NCBI GenBank assembly: GCA_903895855.1
Contig: CAITVN010000052.1
Location: 21,867-85,866, forward strand
Source: Oligoflexia bacterium
GTDB lineage: Bacteria > Bdellovibrionota > UBA1018
DNA length: 64,000 bases
Direction of reading: 5' to 3'
The notes beneath the pieces were generated by a model that did not search any database, had not been told where the DNA came from, and was given only the letters and a program-made list of their open reading frames with translations. Made by a program: the position numbers and the translations under genes. Positions 6,609 through 15,141 of this stretch are shown piece by piece; position 1 is the stretch's first letter; each line of letters begins with the position of its first letter.

Positions 6609-9008
6609 CCCCGTGGTCAACATACCGCTGGCAATTCCAGTCACCGTCTCGCGAAGAAGCATGAGTTGCGAGGGCTCACGAAGCGCCAGCACCTGCAAAA
6701 GATTGAGCGGGTGAATCATAGACGAACGCAAATGAATTGAAGTTTGCAACCAAGGCCTGAACCACAAAAAGTCATCTTGGCCGGTCAACTCTCTAAAAAA
6801 GAGCAACGTTTTTTTCAATTCTTGCTCAAACTTCAAATACCATTCGAACTGTTCTTGCTCGCTTAGCCGGCTTTGCGAGAGGTAAATTTTCCAAATTGAC
6901 AGCTCAATTTTGGCTAACGTGAATCCCAACGACTTCACAAATGACCTAAATAAAGGGTCTCGATAAAACTCTTTTCTGAGCTGACGCCGTTCTTGAATAG
7001 ACAAACTTTGCCAAGCACTTCCGAGTCCCCACCAAGTAGGAAACAAAATTCGGGTTTGCGTCCAGCACAAAATCCAAGGAATCGCGCGCAAACCCGAAAC
7101 CGAGAGCATGGTGCCTCGCTTGGTTCTTTTTGCCGGTCGAGAACCCAATCTCAGTTTGTGTAAATAGCGGTAGGCGGTCGCCTTCTGAACCATTTCTAAG
7201 AATTCAGGCGAACCCACTGCCGCTTGATAACTCTGACTTGCCACTTCGGCAAATTTTTCTAATATAGCTGTCGGTCGATATCGCCCAAATGATTGACCTT
7301 CAGATGCTTTCTTCAAATGCCGCAACTGGCTTCGCGTGATCTCAGGGCTAGCGAAGGTGCGCTCAACCATCTCGCCTTGAATGGTTGCTTTATACACCGA
7401 CCGAGCACTGTCAGGCCACCACGCCATCTGTTCTTCAACCGAGCCGCCACCGCGATCGATACTTCCGCCCGAACCATGAAAAAAAATAGGCACGCTGCCC
7501 GCTTTGCGAATGATTTGATCTAAGACATGTACGGTTCTTGCGATTTTCAGGCGGCTCTGCAAAACTCCAAGCTCTTTAGATGAATCTGAATACCCTAACA
7601 TCACTTCTAAATGGTGGTTCCACTCGCTTTTTAGTGCTTTTTTAATCTTCGGATCGTCAAGCATTTGTTGAATAATTTCAGGCGCATCTTGAAGCGCCTG
7701 AGCATTTTCAAATAATGGAATCACCGGAAGCCGCAAACTCTTCACTTCTTGAATGACCAACTTAACTGCCGCAGCTATGTCAGCAAAATCGCGAACCATA
7801 CTCAAAATGAGTCCTCGCGCATACCAGCGAATCTCTCCACCGCGAGAAACTATCTGCAATTGTTTCAGCATCTTTCGAATAGCCGTTTGCTGATTTTGCT
7901 CAACCGTATCTCGAATCAAATCGGCACCATCGCGAAGTTCAAGCGGCAACACCAACCCCGGAAACGTGCGGGCGAGTTCGTGAAGCGTCAGTAGCGATGG
8001 GTGCTGCACTTTCATCTGAGTGAAATAGAGTTCTGACAGTCTTCGTAGTTTTTTTCGATAAACTTTAATTCGCGCACCGTCGCCGGCCCTCACTACCCGT
8101 AAATGGGTCACAGAAATCGAAACAGCAAGTAAGGCGGCGTGAATCGACCGCTGAGTCTTTGAGAACTCGGCGCGATCAATCAGGGCTATAGAGGCGCCCA
8201 CCTCTCGTAACAATTGCCCCACCAAATGAATCACTTTCTGGCGCGACAACTGCAAAGACCGAAGCAACACTTTTTCATTTACCCCTGGATGGCCATCTTT
8301 GTCGCCTCCTACCCAGGTTCTCAGATAAACGGGCGCAATTTCTCGTGAGGCCTCGGCAAGCCCACGTAAGACAGAAGGTTCAAGCGCCAAAGAGTAAAGG
8401 TGGTTTGCTTCATCAGTCACTGAAGGCTTGCGGTTTCGAGACAATCCCAAACGCCAAGCCAAGTGCAGGTCATTTCGAAGCTCATTTTCATACCGCGAAA
8501 AATCAGATTCGAGCGCGCGAACTAGGTTACTCTGCACTTTGCGAATCAGCGCAATAAAAGCCGGTGATCTAGCCTCGGTTGGGTGGGCCGTGAGAACGAA
8601 AATGATCGAATCAATCGGCCCCAAAGACGCCTTTAACTTGTTCGAATTGACATCGTTTTCTTGAACTCGAATCTTTAGCCGGTGAGTGCGATAAGCATTC
8701 TCGCAGGCATTCATGAGCTCAAGCATCAACGCAAAAGAATGAGCAACCCTAAACTGATTTTCTGGACTCTGCTTTGCTAAAGACTCGAGACATGAGTTCA
8801 AAACACGAAATGTTTGAGTTTCAGCGCGAGAGCTCGAAACCTTGCTACCCGATTTTCTCAGCTCAGTCATTTTCAATCTCAAAGATTCGACCTCAACGAA
8901 AACAGCTCTTCCACACTCAGCTTCGATCACTCTACCTAGAGTTAATATCGTCTTTGAAACCAGTTGCGTGAGCTCTCGAGAAAGCGAACCAGGTGCCTTG
9001 GGTGTCAT
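6606..9008 (-). CDS. ppc: Phosphoenolpyruvate carboxylase
   Basis: The roughly 800-residue cytoplasmic enzyme would convert phosphoenolpyruvate and bicarbonate to oxaloacetate, refilling the TCA cycle. Family blocks are all present in order: LTAHPTEA with the catalytic His near residue 142, GGDKDGHPGV, LGYSDSSKELG, FHGSGGSIDRGGG, QGEMVE, LRAIPWILCWTQTR and the C-terminal SGMLTTG. Several are degenerate: the usual FHGRGGxxGRGG has Ser in place of the first Arg and Asp in place of a Gly, and the protein is shorter than the common 870-970. ATG at 9008 is chosen over a TTG at 9041 because AAAGAG precedes it. The stop codon is the end of the palindromic element. Confidence 0.88.
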   Translation of the reverse strand: MTPKAPGSLSRELTQLVSKTILTLGRVIEAECGRAVFVEVESLRLKMTELRKSGSKVSSSRAETQTFRVLNSCLESLAKQSPENQFRVAHSFALMLELMNACENAYRTHRLKIRVQENDVNSNKLKASLGPIDSIIFVLTAHPTEARSPAFIALIRKVQSNLVRALESDFSRYENELRNDLHLAWRLGLSRNRKPSVTDEANHLYSLALEPSVLRGLAEASREIAPVYLRTWVGGDKDGHPGVNEKVLLRSLQLSRQKVIHLVGQLLREVGASIALIDRAEFSKTQRSIHAALLAVSISVTHLRVVRAGDGARIKVYRKKLRRLSELYFTQMKVQHPSLLTLHELARTFPGLVLPLELRDGADLIRDTVEQNQQTAIRKMLKQLQIVSRGGEIRWYARGLILSMVRDFADIAAAVKLVIQEVKSLRLPVIPLFENAQALQDAPEIIQQMLDDPKIKKALKSEWNHHLEVMLGYSDSSKELGVLQSRLKIARTVHVLDQIIRKAGSVPIFFHGSGGSIDRGGGSVEEQMAWWPDSARSVYKATIQGEMVERTFASPEITRSQLRHLKKASEGQSFGRYRPTAILEKFAEVASQSYQAAVGSPEFLEMVQKATAYRYLHKLRLGSRPAKRTKRGTMLSVSGLRAIPWILCWTQTRILFPTWWGLGSAWQSLSIQERRQLRKEFYRDPLFRSFVKSLGFTLAKIELSIWKIYLSQSRLSEQEQFEWYLKFEQELKKTLLFFRELTGQDDFLWFRPWLQTSIHLRSSMIHPLNLLQVLALREPSQLMLLRETVTGIASGMLTTG

Positions 9009-9175
9009 ACTCTTTATTCTAGCAAAGATCAGGGCATTCAACAGTCTAAACCGTAAACTCTCCTCCCCAACTCACCGTTTTTGCCTAAAGTATTCACAGA
9101 CCCGACCGAAACAACACTATGCGTATTTCACATATTAAAATTTAACTACAATTGCTCGTGACCGAGGTAGATTAC

Positions 9176-9895
9176 ATGACGTTTACACTTAAACTATTAA
9201 ATGATTTTTACTCGCAGTCTCGAAACCCCGACGCGCAAAGTCAACTTATAGATGTCATCAACATCAGAAAAGAAGGGTTCGGCCCCGACTACCCACCGGG
9301 ACACTTGCCGATCGATGCATTTGACTTTGTCGGTCGTCACTTCATACTCTACAAAACCGTTGAAAGCCGAGAAATTCCGGTGGCAACCTGGAGACACACC
9401 TCGGCAAAGCAAGCTGAAAACTACCGAATCACACCACCCTTTCTTTGCACCGTCGGCGAGCCAAGCCTTCTGAGGCACAAACACGCAATCGAAGAACGGC
9501 TAGCTCTAGATAAGCAAAAATCAAAAGACACGGTCTACATGGGAGCATTTTCGATCTCTAAGCCCTGGCGACAAGAAGCTGGCGTGAGTGAAATTGCAAA
9601 AGAACTCGGAATCGCTACCATGATTCAAGACATCAACCACCACGATACCAGGTACCTCTCGGGCGCAACCTTAAGGTTCAAAATCAATATTCTACTTGAA
9701 CAAGCCGGCTTCGAAAGAATTCAAGATCACTGCGGTGAACTGCCCGAGTTTAAAAAAACAAGCGCCTGCAATGAAACGATCGCCCTCTACGAACTCATCA
9801 CCCCCAGTTTCTGGGCCATCGAATGCCTCGAAAAATACGAATCAGCAATTTCAGGAATTTTAGAATCGAACACCCCAATGGCCATTGCCGCATAA
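9176..9895 (+). CDS. GNAT-fold, autoinducer-synthase/FeeM-like acyltransferase (putative)
   Basis: A 239-residue soluble protein. Residues about 20-70 have the layout of LuxI/FeeM-type N-acyltransferases: an Arg in an amphipathic helix (VINIRKEGFG), an acidic pair (PIDAFDF), then HFILYK, a polar turn, and VATWRHTS, as in D..D...HL.....G..v...R. Further on, MGAFSISKPWRQEAG resembles the GNAT pyrophosphate-loop region. Enzymes of this type move acyl groups from acyl-ACP to an amino compound and make signals or lipids. GAGGT at 9164-9168 supports the ATG at 9176. A SAM methyltransferase follows after 19 nt. Overall similarity is weak, so the exact reaction is unknown and a non-acyltransferase GNAT is possible. 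Confidence 0.5.
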   Translation: MTFTLKLLNDFYSQSRNPDAQSQLIDVINIRKEGFGPDYPPGHLPIDAFDFVGRHFILYKTVESREIPVATWRHTSAKQAENYRITPPFLCTVGEPSLLRHKHAIEERLALDKQKSKDTVYMGAFSISKPWRQEAGVSEIAKELGIATMIQDINHHDTRYLSGATLRFKINILLEQAGFERIQDHCGELPEFKKTSACNETIALYELITPSFWAIECLEKYESAISGILESNTPMAIAA

Positions 9896-9914
9896 CACGA
9901 AAGAGGCTAAGCAC

Positions 9915-10724
9915 ATGAGCTACGTTCTAGAAAATCAGAATGAATGGAACCGACTTGAACATCAATCTACGTTGCCACAGTACGACTACCGAAAGGAATT
10001 AGCCGGTATACCGTTTCAAGCAGGTGAGTCGGTTTTAGATGCCGGTTGCGGATCTGGGGTCGTCACGAGGTACCTTGCAGAAACCTACCCAGAGAACCAG
10101 ATTACGGGCTGCGATTCAGCCGAAGAACGCCTTATCGAAACCATAGCTGCAAGTCGCCACTTAAAAAATGCGGGTTTCAAAGCGGGAGCACTCGAGAAGC
10201 AAGACCTATTTAAAGAAAACACCTTTGACGCCATAATTTGTCGCTACGTTCTTCAGCACGTCACACCAGATCTGCGAGAAACGGTAGTCGCTAATCTATT
10301 CTTCTGGTTAAAGCCCGGAGGTAAGTTAATACTCATTGATTTCGATGGTACAGTACACAACCTCTATCCAAGAACCGAGTTTGTCGATCAAACCCTCAAA
10401 AAAATCGAGCGAGAAGCTAAGGTCGACCTCAGAATTGGAAGAAAGCTACCGGCTTTCTGCTTCAAAGCAGGATTTCAAAACGTGACCTACCGTATTGAAA
10501 CTACCGCATTCAACGAAGAATCTAAACAAAGCGAACTCAATGAAATGCAAGCTAGACTCACCCACTCAATGCCATTTCTGAAAGCCGAACTGAATTCGCA
10601 GTCTCAAGCCGAACGATTTTGTCAGGAGTTTCTGTCTTCGCTCAGAAACCCAGAGTCAGTGTATTTCTATAATAAATTTGTCACACTCGCCCATAAGGCC
10701 AGGCCGATACTCAAAATAGTCTAA
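9915..10724 (+). CDS. Class I SAM-dependent methyltransferase
   Basis: The 269-residue protein has the Rossmann methyltransferase motif I VLDAGCGSGVVTRYL near residue 38, motif II acidic GCDSAEERL, motif IV FDAIICRYVLQHV and post-motif LKPGGKLILIDFD. It looks like a UbiE/Methyltransf_11-type small-molecule enzyme; the substrate is unknown. ATG at 9915 is preceded by AGAGGC. It follows the GNAT-like gene by 19 nt and is followed by two XRE regulators on the same strand, so it may modify the product of the upstream enzyme. That link is inference from gene order only. Confidence 0.8.
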   Translation: MSYVLENQNEWNRLEHQSTLPQYDYRKELAGIPFQAGESVLDAGCGSGVVTRYLAETYPENQITGCDSAEERLIETIAASRHLKNAGFKAGALEKQDLFKENTFDAIICRYVLQHVTPDLRETVVANLFFWLKPGGKLILIDFDGTVHNLYPRTEFVDQTLKKIEREAKVDLRIGRKLPAFCFKAGFQNVTYRIETTAFNEESKQSELNEMQARLTHSMPFLKAELNSQSQAERFCQEFLSSLRNPESVYFYNKFVTLAHKARPILKIV

Positions 10725-10778
10725 AAACCGATATAATCTCGTTGCCTGACAAACCGCAATCCCATTAATGTACCAAGG

Positions 10779-11645
10779 GTGAGCACAAGCAATCTAACGA
10801 ATTTCGATCAAAGAATAGGCGAGTCGGTCAGGCTACTGAGAAAGTCAGCAGGTGCTTCACAAGGCGATTTAGCAAAAGAGCTGTCTTTACACCAGTCAGC
10901 CATCAGTCGAATCGAGCAAGGCTCACAATCGATGACTGTCACCGAACTTGCGATGGTCGGTCAGTATTTTAAAGTGAGCCTTGATCACTTGATCATGGGC
11001 TTGATTGACTACTGGCAAGTCGCTGAAAGTTTCGGAAACGATACGTTCATTCCGTCTCGCTTTCGACTATTTCCGTTTTCAAAAATGCGAGATCCTTTGC
11101 CTGCTTTTCTAGAAGTTGTCGATACCCGCTCGAATGCCGAAATAAAATCATTGCTAAAAAATTTCGGACTTGAACTGGAGATGCTCAAGTCAGCCGAACA
11201 AAGAATCGGCGTTTATTTCAAATTAGACCTTTTTAAACTGATGATCAGAAATGGGCACTTTTCAAAATCACTTTTAGCCCAGATAGAGCAACGCACTTCA
11301 AATCAGATGGTTCAAGGTTTAATGAATAGCACCCTGAAAAATCAGCCGAGCCCTCAGGGCATTCTACAATCGTGGATAACCCATCACGATGAGTATGAAT
11401 CGCATTTCTTACCAAAGATTGTCGAAACTAGAAAAAATAAAATAGTTCTGACTTTGACGCCCAACCAGCACATGCAAGAAGTTGATTACCTACCAATCGG
11501 AAAATCAATTTGTGAGTACAAACTTGCCTACATCAAGGGCCTACTCAGCATCAGTGCAAACACCAACAGTGAAATCAAAGAGTCAGACTGTCACTTTGAG
11601 GGCAATCACGCCTGCACCTACCACCTTCAGTGGAAAGCTAGCTGA
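10779..11645 (+). CDS. XRE-family regulator with V4R-like C-terminal domain (paralogue 1)
   Basis: A 288-residue regulator. Residues about 12-70 form a classic XRE helix-turn-helix (SVRLLRKSAGASQGDLAKEL, HQSAISRIEQGSQSM). The C-terminal 60 residues read IGKSICEYKLAYIKGLLS, then ESDCHFEGNHACTYHLQW. This spacing of Cys, Gly and Cys (C..xGxxxCxY) is like the C-terminus of V4R and related small-ligand domains. The start is a GTG at 10779 with no good ribosome site. Its neighbour at 11654 has the same architecture, so the two arose by duplication. A TATAAT at 10732-10737 may be its -10 element, though no good -35 is seen. Confidence 0.75.
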   Translation: MSTSNLTNFDQRIGESVRLLRKSAGASQGDLAKELSLHQSAISRIEQGSQSMTVTELAMVGQYFKVSLDHLIMGLIDYWQVAESFGNDTFIPSRFRLFPFSKMRDPLPAFLEVVDTRSNAEIKSLLKNFGLELEMLKSAEQRIGVYFKLDLFKLMIRNGHFSKSLLAQIEQRTSNQMVQGLMNSTLKNQPSPQGILQSWITHHDEYESHFLPKIVETRKNKIVLTLTPNQHMQEVDYLPIGKSICEYKLAYIKGLLSISANTNSEIKESDCHFEGNHACTYHLQWKAS

Positions 11646-11653
11646 GTAGTAAA

Positions 11654-12601
11654 ATGGCCCAATCGAAGCCTAAAACCGTCGAAAATGCTCTTTGGAACTC
11701 AGTTCAAAGACTCTTAGACCAAAGAGAGTTTTCTGCCAAAGAGTTGGCCACCTACCTAGAGCTCACCGAGTTTGATTTCAATAGAGCGTTTCGTTCAAAA
11801 AAGGCCATCCCGATCTACCATTGGGCACAACTGTCTGAACGACTCAACTGCACAGTCGATTCACTCATCAACGAAACGCTTGACATCAGACAGGCCGCCA
11901 AATTTGCGAACAAAATAACGACCATTTTGCCAGAAAAATACGCTGACTGCCAAAGAGCGTTCTCGTATTCGCAGTCGACCCTGACCGTTATCAATCACCT
12001 CACTCTATTTCGATCACCCGCTCACGTCAGAAATGTTCTCAAGAGGCTTCAGTTGACAATTCCAGCGCTTGAATCTAATCGCGGCTTGGTGAGCTCTCAA
12101 ATCAACATGGACCTTTTGAGCTTGCTAAAAACTGATGGTGTCAGTGAAAAAGAATTCGAATCAATGGGAACCTTCTCGGCTGTTTCTCTGCGAGACACCT
12201 CAGTTGGCAACACACTAGAAAAATGCACCAGCGCTCAAGCACTATTTTCAAAAGTTTTCGATCAACAGTATGTCAATCTTGAAACACTCTGCCAAATCAG
12301 GGTACTCAAGCTCTCTAAAAATCAATGCGTGATTGAACTCACTAACACCGAAAGAGTCAAAGACTCTTTTTCTAGGAATGTTATTGGCCTTCGAGAAACG
12401 TGCCATTTTCGCAGAGGGCTGGCGGCATCGCTTTCGACATTTATCAACCTACCTAGCGCACACATCACTGAACTGTCGTGCATGTATCTGGGTGATGATT
12501 CTTGCCGTTACCAATTCGATTTTCCGCACGAACACTCAAACCTAAGATCTCTTCAAACCGCTTCGGGTTCTCTAAATGACCGAAGTGCCCCACTGACCTG
12601 A
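11654..12601 (+). CDS. XRE-like regulator with V4R-like C-terminal domain (paralogue 2)
   Basis: A 315-residue protein begun by a divergent helix-turn-helix (SVQRLLDQREFSAKELATYL, DFNRAFRSKKAIPIYHWAQL) and ended by IGLRETCHFRRGLAASLSTF, then ELSCMYLGDDSCRYQFDF. That tail aligns by eye with paralogue 1 eight bases upstream, including both cysteines and the Gly between them. The DNA-binding part has lost the usual Q..S.IS..E pattern, so it may bind another site or act with paralogue 1. The last 137 nt run antisense to the end of the alpha/beta hydrolase gene. The two regulators are almost certainly co-transcribed. Confidence 0.7.
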   Translation: MAQSKPKTVENALWNSVQRLLDQREFSAKELATYLELTEFDFNRAFRSKKAIPIYHWAQLSERLNCTVDSLINETLDIRQAAKFANKITTILPEKYADCQRAFSYSQSTLTVINHLTLFRSPAHVRNVLKRLQLTIPALESNRGLVSSQINMDLLSLLKTDGVSEKEFESMGTFSAVSLRDTSVGNTLEKCTSAQALFSKVFDQQYVNLETLCQIRVLKLSKNQCVIELTNTERVKDSFSRNVIGLRETCHFRRGLAASLSTFINLPSAHITELSCMYLGDDSCRYQFDFPHEHSNLRSLQTASGSLNDRSAPLT

Positions 12602-13451
12602 TGACTTCAAATTTACCTTGGGTCTCACCAAAACTTAGCCTCTCAAAATATTCGCGATTCTTAGCTGAATTCGCAATTTTGTCGTGTTCGCCCACGACAA
12701 AGGTCAGTTTAATTTTCTGATCGATTAAACTCTGCAGTGAAGCGATGCCAATTTCGACCGTGTCACTGCCAACGACCGCATGAAAACCAGCCATCACAGC
12801 AAAAAGACTTTCAACATCGACGCCAAACCCTGGATCGCTCAAAGCCTGCGCGTACAACTGAAGCGCCGACATATCTGAGAAATAGTGAGTGAATAACATC
12901 TCGTCTAGCAACGCACTTCTAAACCCAGCTATCACAATTTCATCATAGGCAAATTGCGCTGACAATTCTGCAGCCGTAATTTTCGCTGCTACGGCGGGAT
13001 TACTAGCAAGCAGGTCAACAGCCGCTAAAGACAAGATACGCTGACTAGCGTTCAGTGTATCTAGCACTGGCGAAACGAGAACCACTTCGCCGATCGAGTC
13101 CAGTATCGCCTGGCATCTCTGATCATTTTTTGCCCTGAGCGCCAATAGAACTGGTATCCAAACCGAAAAACTATGACAAACGAGCGACAATCTGCCCCGA
13201 TTCTCTTCACGAAAAACACCGACAGAATTACCGTCTTTTCTGACACCTATCTGGCTCTCAATAAATGTCCAAGCATCTTCGATCAAGTTTTCAAAACGAT
13301 TGTCAGACAAATGGCCTGAAATTACCCGCGGTCTCAATAGCGAAGGCTCATTCCAGAACCCATCGAAAAATTTTGCCAATTGCTTTGACTCACAATTTGA
13401 ATTTAGCCCTGGCCCACCATGAAAAAAGAGTCGCCGATAAAATTTATTCAT
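12465..13451 (-). CDS. Alpha/beta hydrolase
   Basis: About 328 residues. The oxyanion-hole motif FHGGPG lies at residues 8-13, the nucleophile elbow is LVCHSFSVW (Ser in CHSFS instead of GxSxG), the acid is in VVGEHDKI and the catalytic His in GHFGHLENP. All triad positions are thus filled. Such folds include esterases, haloperoxidases and acyl-lactone or homoserine-lactone hydrolases; the substrate is unknown. ATG at 13451 sits just before the oxyanion motif and 55 nt after the stop of the HD-type gene. The last 137 nt, beyond the expected end of the fold, run antisense through the end of XRE paralogue 2. Confidence 0.78.
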   Translation of the reverse strand: MNKFYRRLFFHGGPGLNSNCESKQLAKFFDGFWNEPSLLRPRVISGHLSDNRFENLIEDAWTFIESQIGVRKDGNSVGVFREENRGRLSLVCHSFSVWIPVLLALRAKNDQRCQAILDSIGEVVLVSPVLDTLNASQRILSLAAVDLLASNPAVAAKITAAELSAQFAYDEIVIAGFRSALLDEMLFTHYFSDMSALQLYAQALSDPGFGVDVESLFAVMAGFHAVVGSDTVEIGIASLQSLIDQKIKLTFVVGEHDKIANSAKNREYFERLSFGETQGKFEVIRSVGHFGHLENPKRFEEILGLSVRAENRIGNGKNHHPDTCTTVQ

Positions 13452-13506
13452 GAAGCCAATATAGAGAAAGCGGCCGTAATCTGTCAAACTCTTGCTTAAT
13501 TTTTTA

Positions 13507-15015
13507 CTATTTTCCAATAATTTTGAGCAATATTTCGGCAACTTCAGGCGAATACCAGACATTGGATTTGAATTTCAATTTCTCAAGAATCGGATTTTCT
13601 ACTGCTTCGATCCCAGCATTTTTTTGTTCAAATTCGATAACTTCTATTAATTTTTCAGAGGCGCTCACAATCTCTGCGACTTTGCTTATGTGATTACCAC
13701 CAATTTTTTCGGGAAACCCCGAACGATCCCGCAGTTCGTGATGTTGGGCCACAGCTTGAATGGTTGACGGATGAATTCCTCGAATATCACTCAGTAACGC
13801 AGCCCCAATGGCTGGATGATTAGTGAAGCGATCAAACTCTTCATTAGTCACTTTTGACCGATCAAAGCCTGAGGTCGTCCACTCTGTACACCGGCCGAGG
13901 TCAGAGTGCGAAAGCGCAACATCATGAAAAAGGCAGGCAAGACCCACAATCTCTATCGATTTATCAGCACTAAAGTTCAAATGCTTCAAAAACAAAGATG
14001 CGACCATTGTTGCTGCCAATCCATGACTCAAAGCGACTGCTGAGGCTAAAAATGCTTGAAGAAAGGGTGAATTACCAATAGGTAATGAGTCAGCCACACC
14101 CCTCGCGCTGCGGCAGAATTTCTTGCCAAGATTAATCGTTTCACTGTCAACAGACCGAGAAGTCAAAAAATGGCCAACCAACTCTCCAAAATTAGATAGC
14201 TGATCAACCTTAATATGAGCCGAAATTTTTTGATTTGCGTTTAATCTTTCGAGCAAAAGATCACAATACTGCAGCTGAATTTCTAGAGAGTCCTTTCGGA
14301 AATAGAAATTCTTCGCTCCCTTTTTTATCAATTCAATGACTCTAGTCGGATCTATTCTTGAATGCGATACGAACAAACACACATACTTGTTTTCGCCAAG
14401 TCGCAAATACGTATCGAAAAGTGCCCTTGACCCCATCAAGTATCTATCTGCCCGTAAGGCAAAGAATTGAGAATCAAGCTCCATCACTTGACTACTTGAC
14501 TTGGCCTCAGGGGTTTTGACTTCTCCGGTTACATGCCGGTCGCCAATCACCGTCTCATCTGAACTTCGTGAGTTCAAAAGACCTGACTCGATCAAAGCCA
14601 GCTGTTTTTCGATTAACTTTGAGTAATCAATCGGTTTTTTTATGGGGCGATCGATACGCCGTTTCAAAAACTGCAATTCGGAATATTTAGGTTCTTCTTG
14701 ATTAGGCTCAAGTAAAAACTGAATTTGCACCAATGGCTCAGAAACAATGATCGTTTTTAAGAACTCAACACACTTGACAGAAAGTCTAGCAGACTCACTT
14801 GAAGACTGGTGCCCCACGGCGCCGGACCCATAAATGACGGATGGACTCAAAAATACGCTGGAAATCGGCGGCCGCTTGGATTGAAGCAGTCGACTAGCAG
14901 ATTCAAGAGTATCACAAATAAATGGCGGCAACCGTTCGAAGTTTGGATCATTACGCACTTCAGAAAGAAATGCCTGATTCGAATCTACCAGTAGAGGATA
15001 GCCAAGAGTGGTCAC
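13507..15015 (-). CDS. Pseudo-receiver/HD-GYP-like signalling protein
   Basis: A 502-residue soluble protein. The first 120 residues look receiver-like (YPLLVDSNQAFLSEV) but I see no phospho-acceptor Asp at the expected third strand. A second receiver-like stretch (YVCLFVSHSRIDPTRVIEL) follows at about 220-270. The C-terminal third is an HD domain: CLFHDVALSH, then TNHPAIGAALL, then QHHELRDRSGFP, the counterpart of HHExxDGxGYP in HD-GYP cyclic-di-GMP phosphodiesterases, with GFP for GYP and Arg for Gly. It starts with GTG. The neighbouring histidine kinase on the same strand is a likely partner. Whether it still cleaves cyclic-di-GMP is unclear. Confidence 0.7.
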   Translation of the reverse strand: MTTLGYPLLVDSNQAFLSEVRNDPNFERLPPFICDTLESASRLLQSKRPPISSVFLSPSVIYGSGAVGHQSSSESARLSVKCVEFLKTIIVSEPLVQIQFLLEPNQEEPKYSELQFLKRRIDRPIKKPIDYSKLIEKQLALIESGLLNSRSSDETVIGDRHVTGEVKTPEAKSSSQVMELDSQFFALRADRYLMGSRALFDTYLRLGENKYVCLFVSHSRIDPTRVIELIKKGAKNFYFRKDSLEIQLQYCDLLLERLNANQKISAHIKVDQLSNFGELVGHFLTSRSVDSETINLGKKFCRSARGVADSLPIGNSPFLQAFLASAVALSHGLAATMVASLFLKHLNFSADKSIEIVGLACLFHDVALSHSDLGRCTEWTTSGFDRSKVTNEEFDRFTNHPAIGAALLSDIRGIHPSTIQAVAQHHELRDRSGFPEKIGGNHISKVAEIVSASEKLIEVIEFEQKNAGIEAVENPILEKLKFKSNVWYSPEVAEILLKIIGK

Positions 15016-15141
15016 AGAAAATACTAACCGGGGACCGCGAGTTTTGTCTAGACTAATTTATGCTAAATTCGTATATTTAGGTCGGCTCTTTTTACCATCC
15101 ATACGCCCCCGCGAGTATCAGAATTTTCAGTTTTGCCAACG

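Noticed and set aside
8842..9138. 98-residue + strand frame over the 5' end of ppc
   Set aside because: It overlaps the N-terminal coding part and upstream region of ppc, has no ribosome site and no recognisable content.
9136..9141. TAAAATTTAACT before the GNAT-like gene, like the leaderless promoters
   Set aside because: No -35 is present 17 nt upstream, and the gene has a normal ribosome site further down.
9176..9895. Naming the gene luxI
   Set aside because: Only spacing of a few residues agrees; the conserved LuxI Trp and C-terminal motifs are not convincing, so only a family-level likeness is given.
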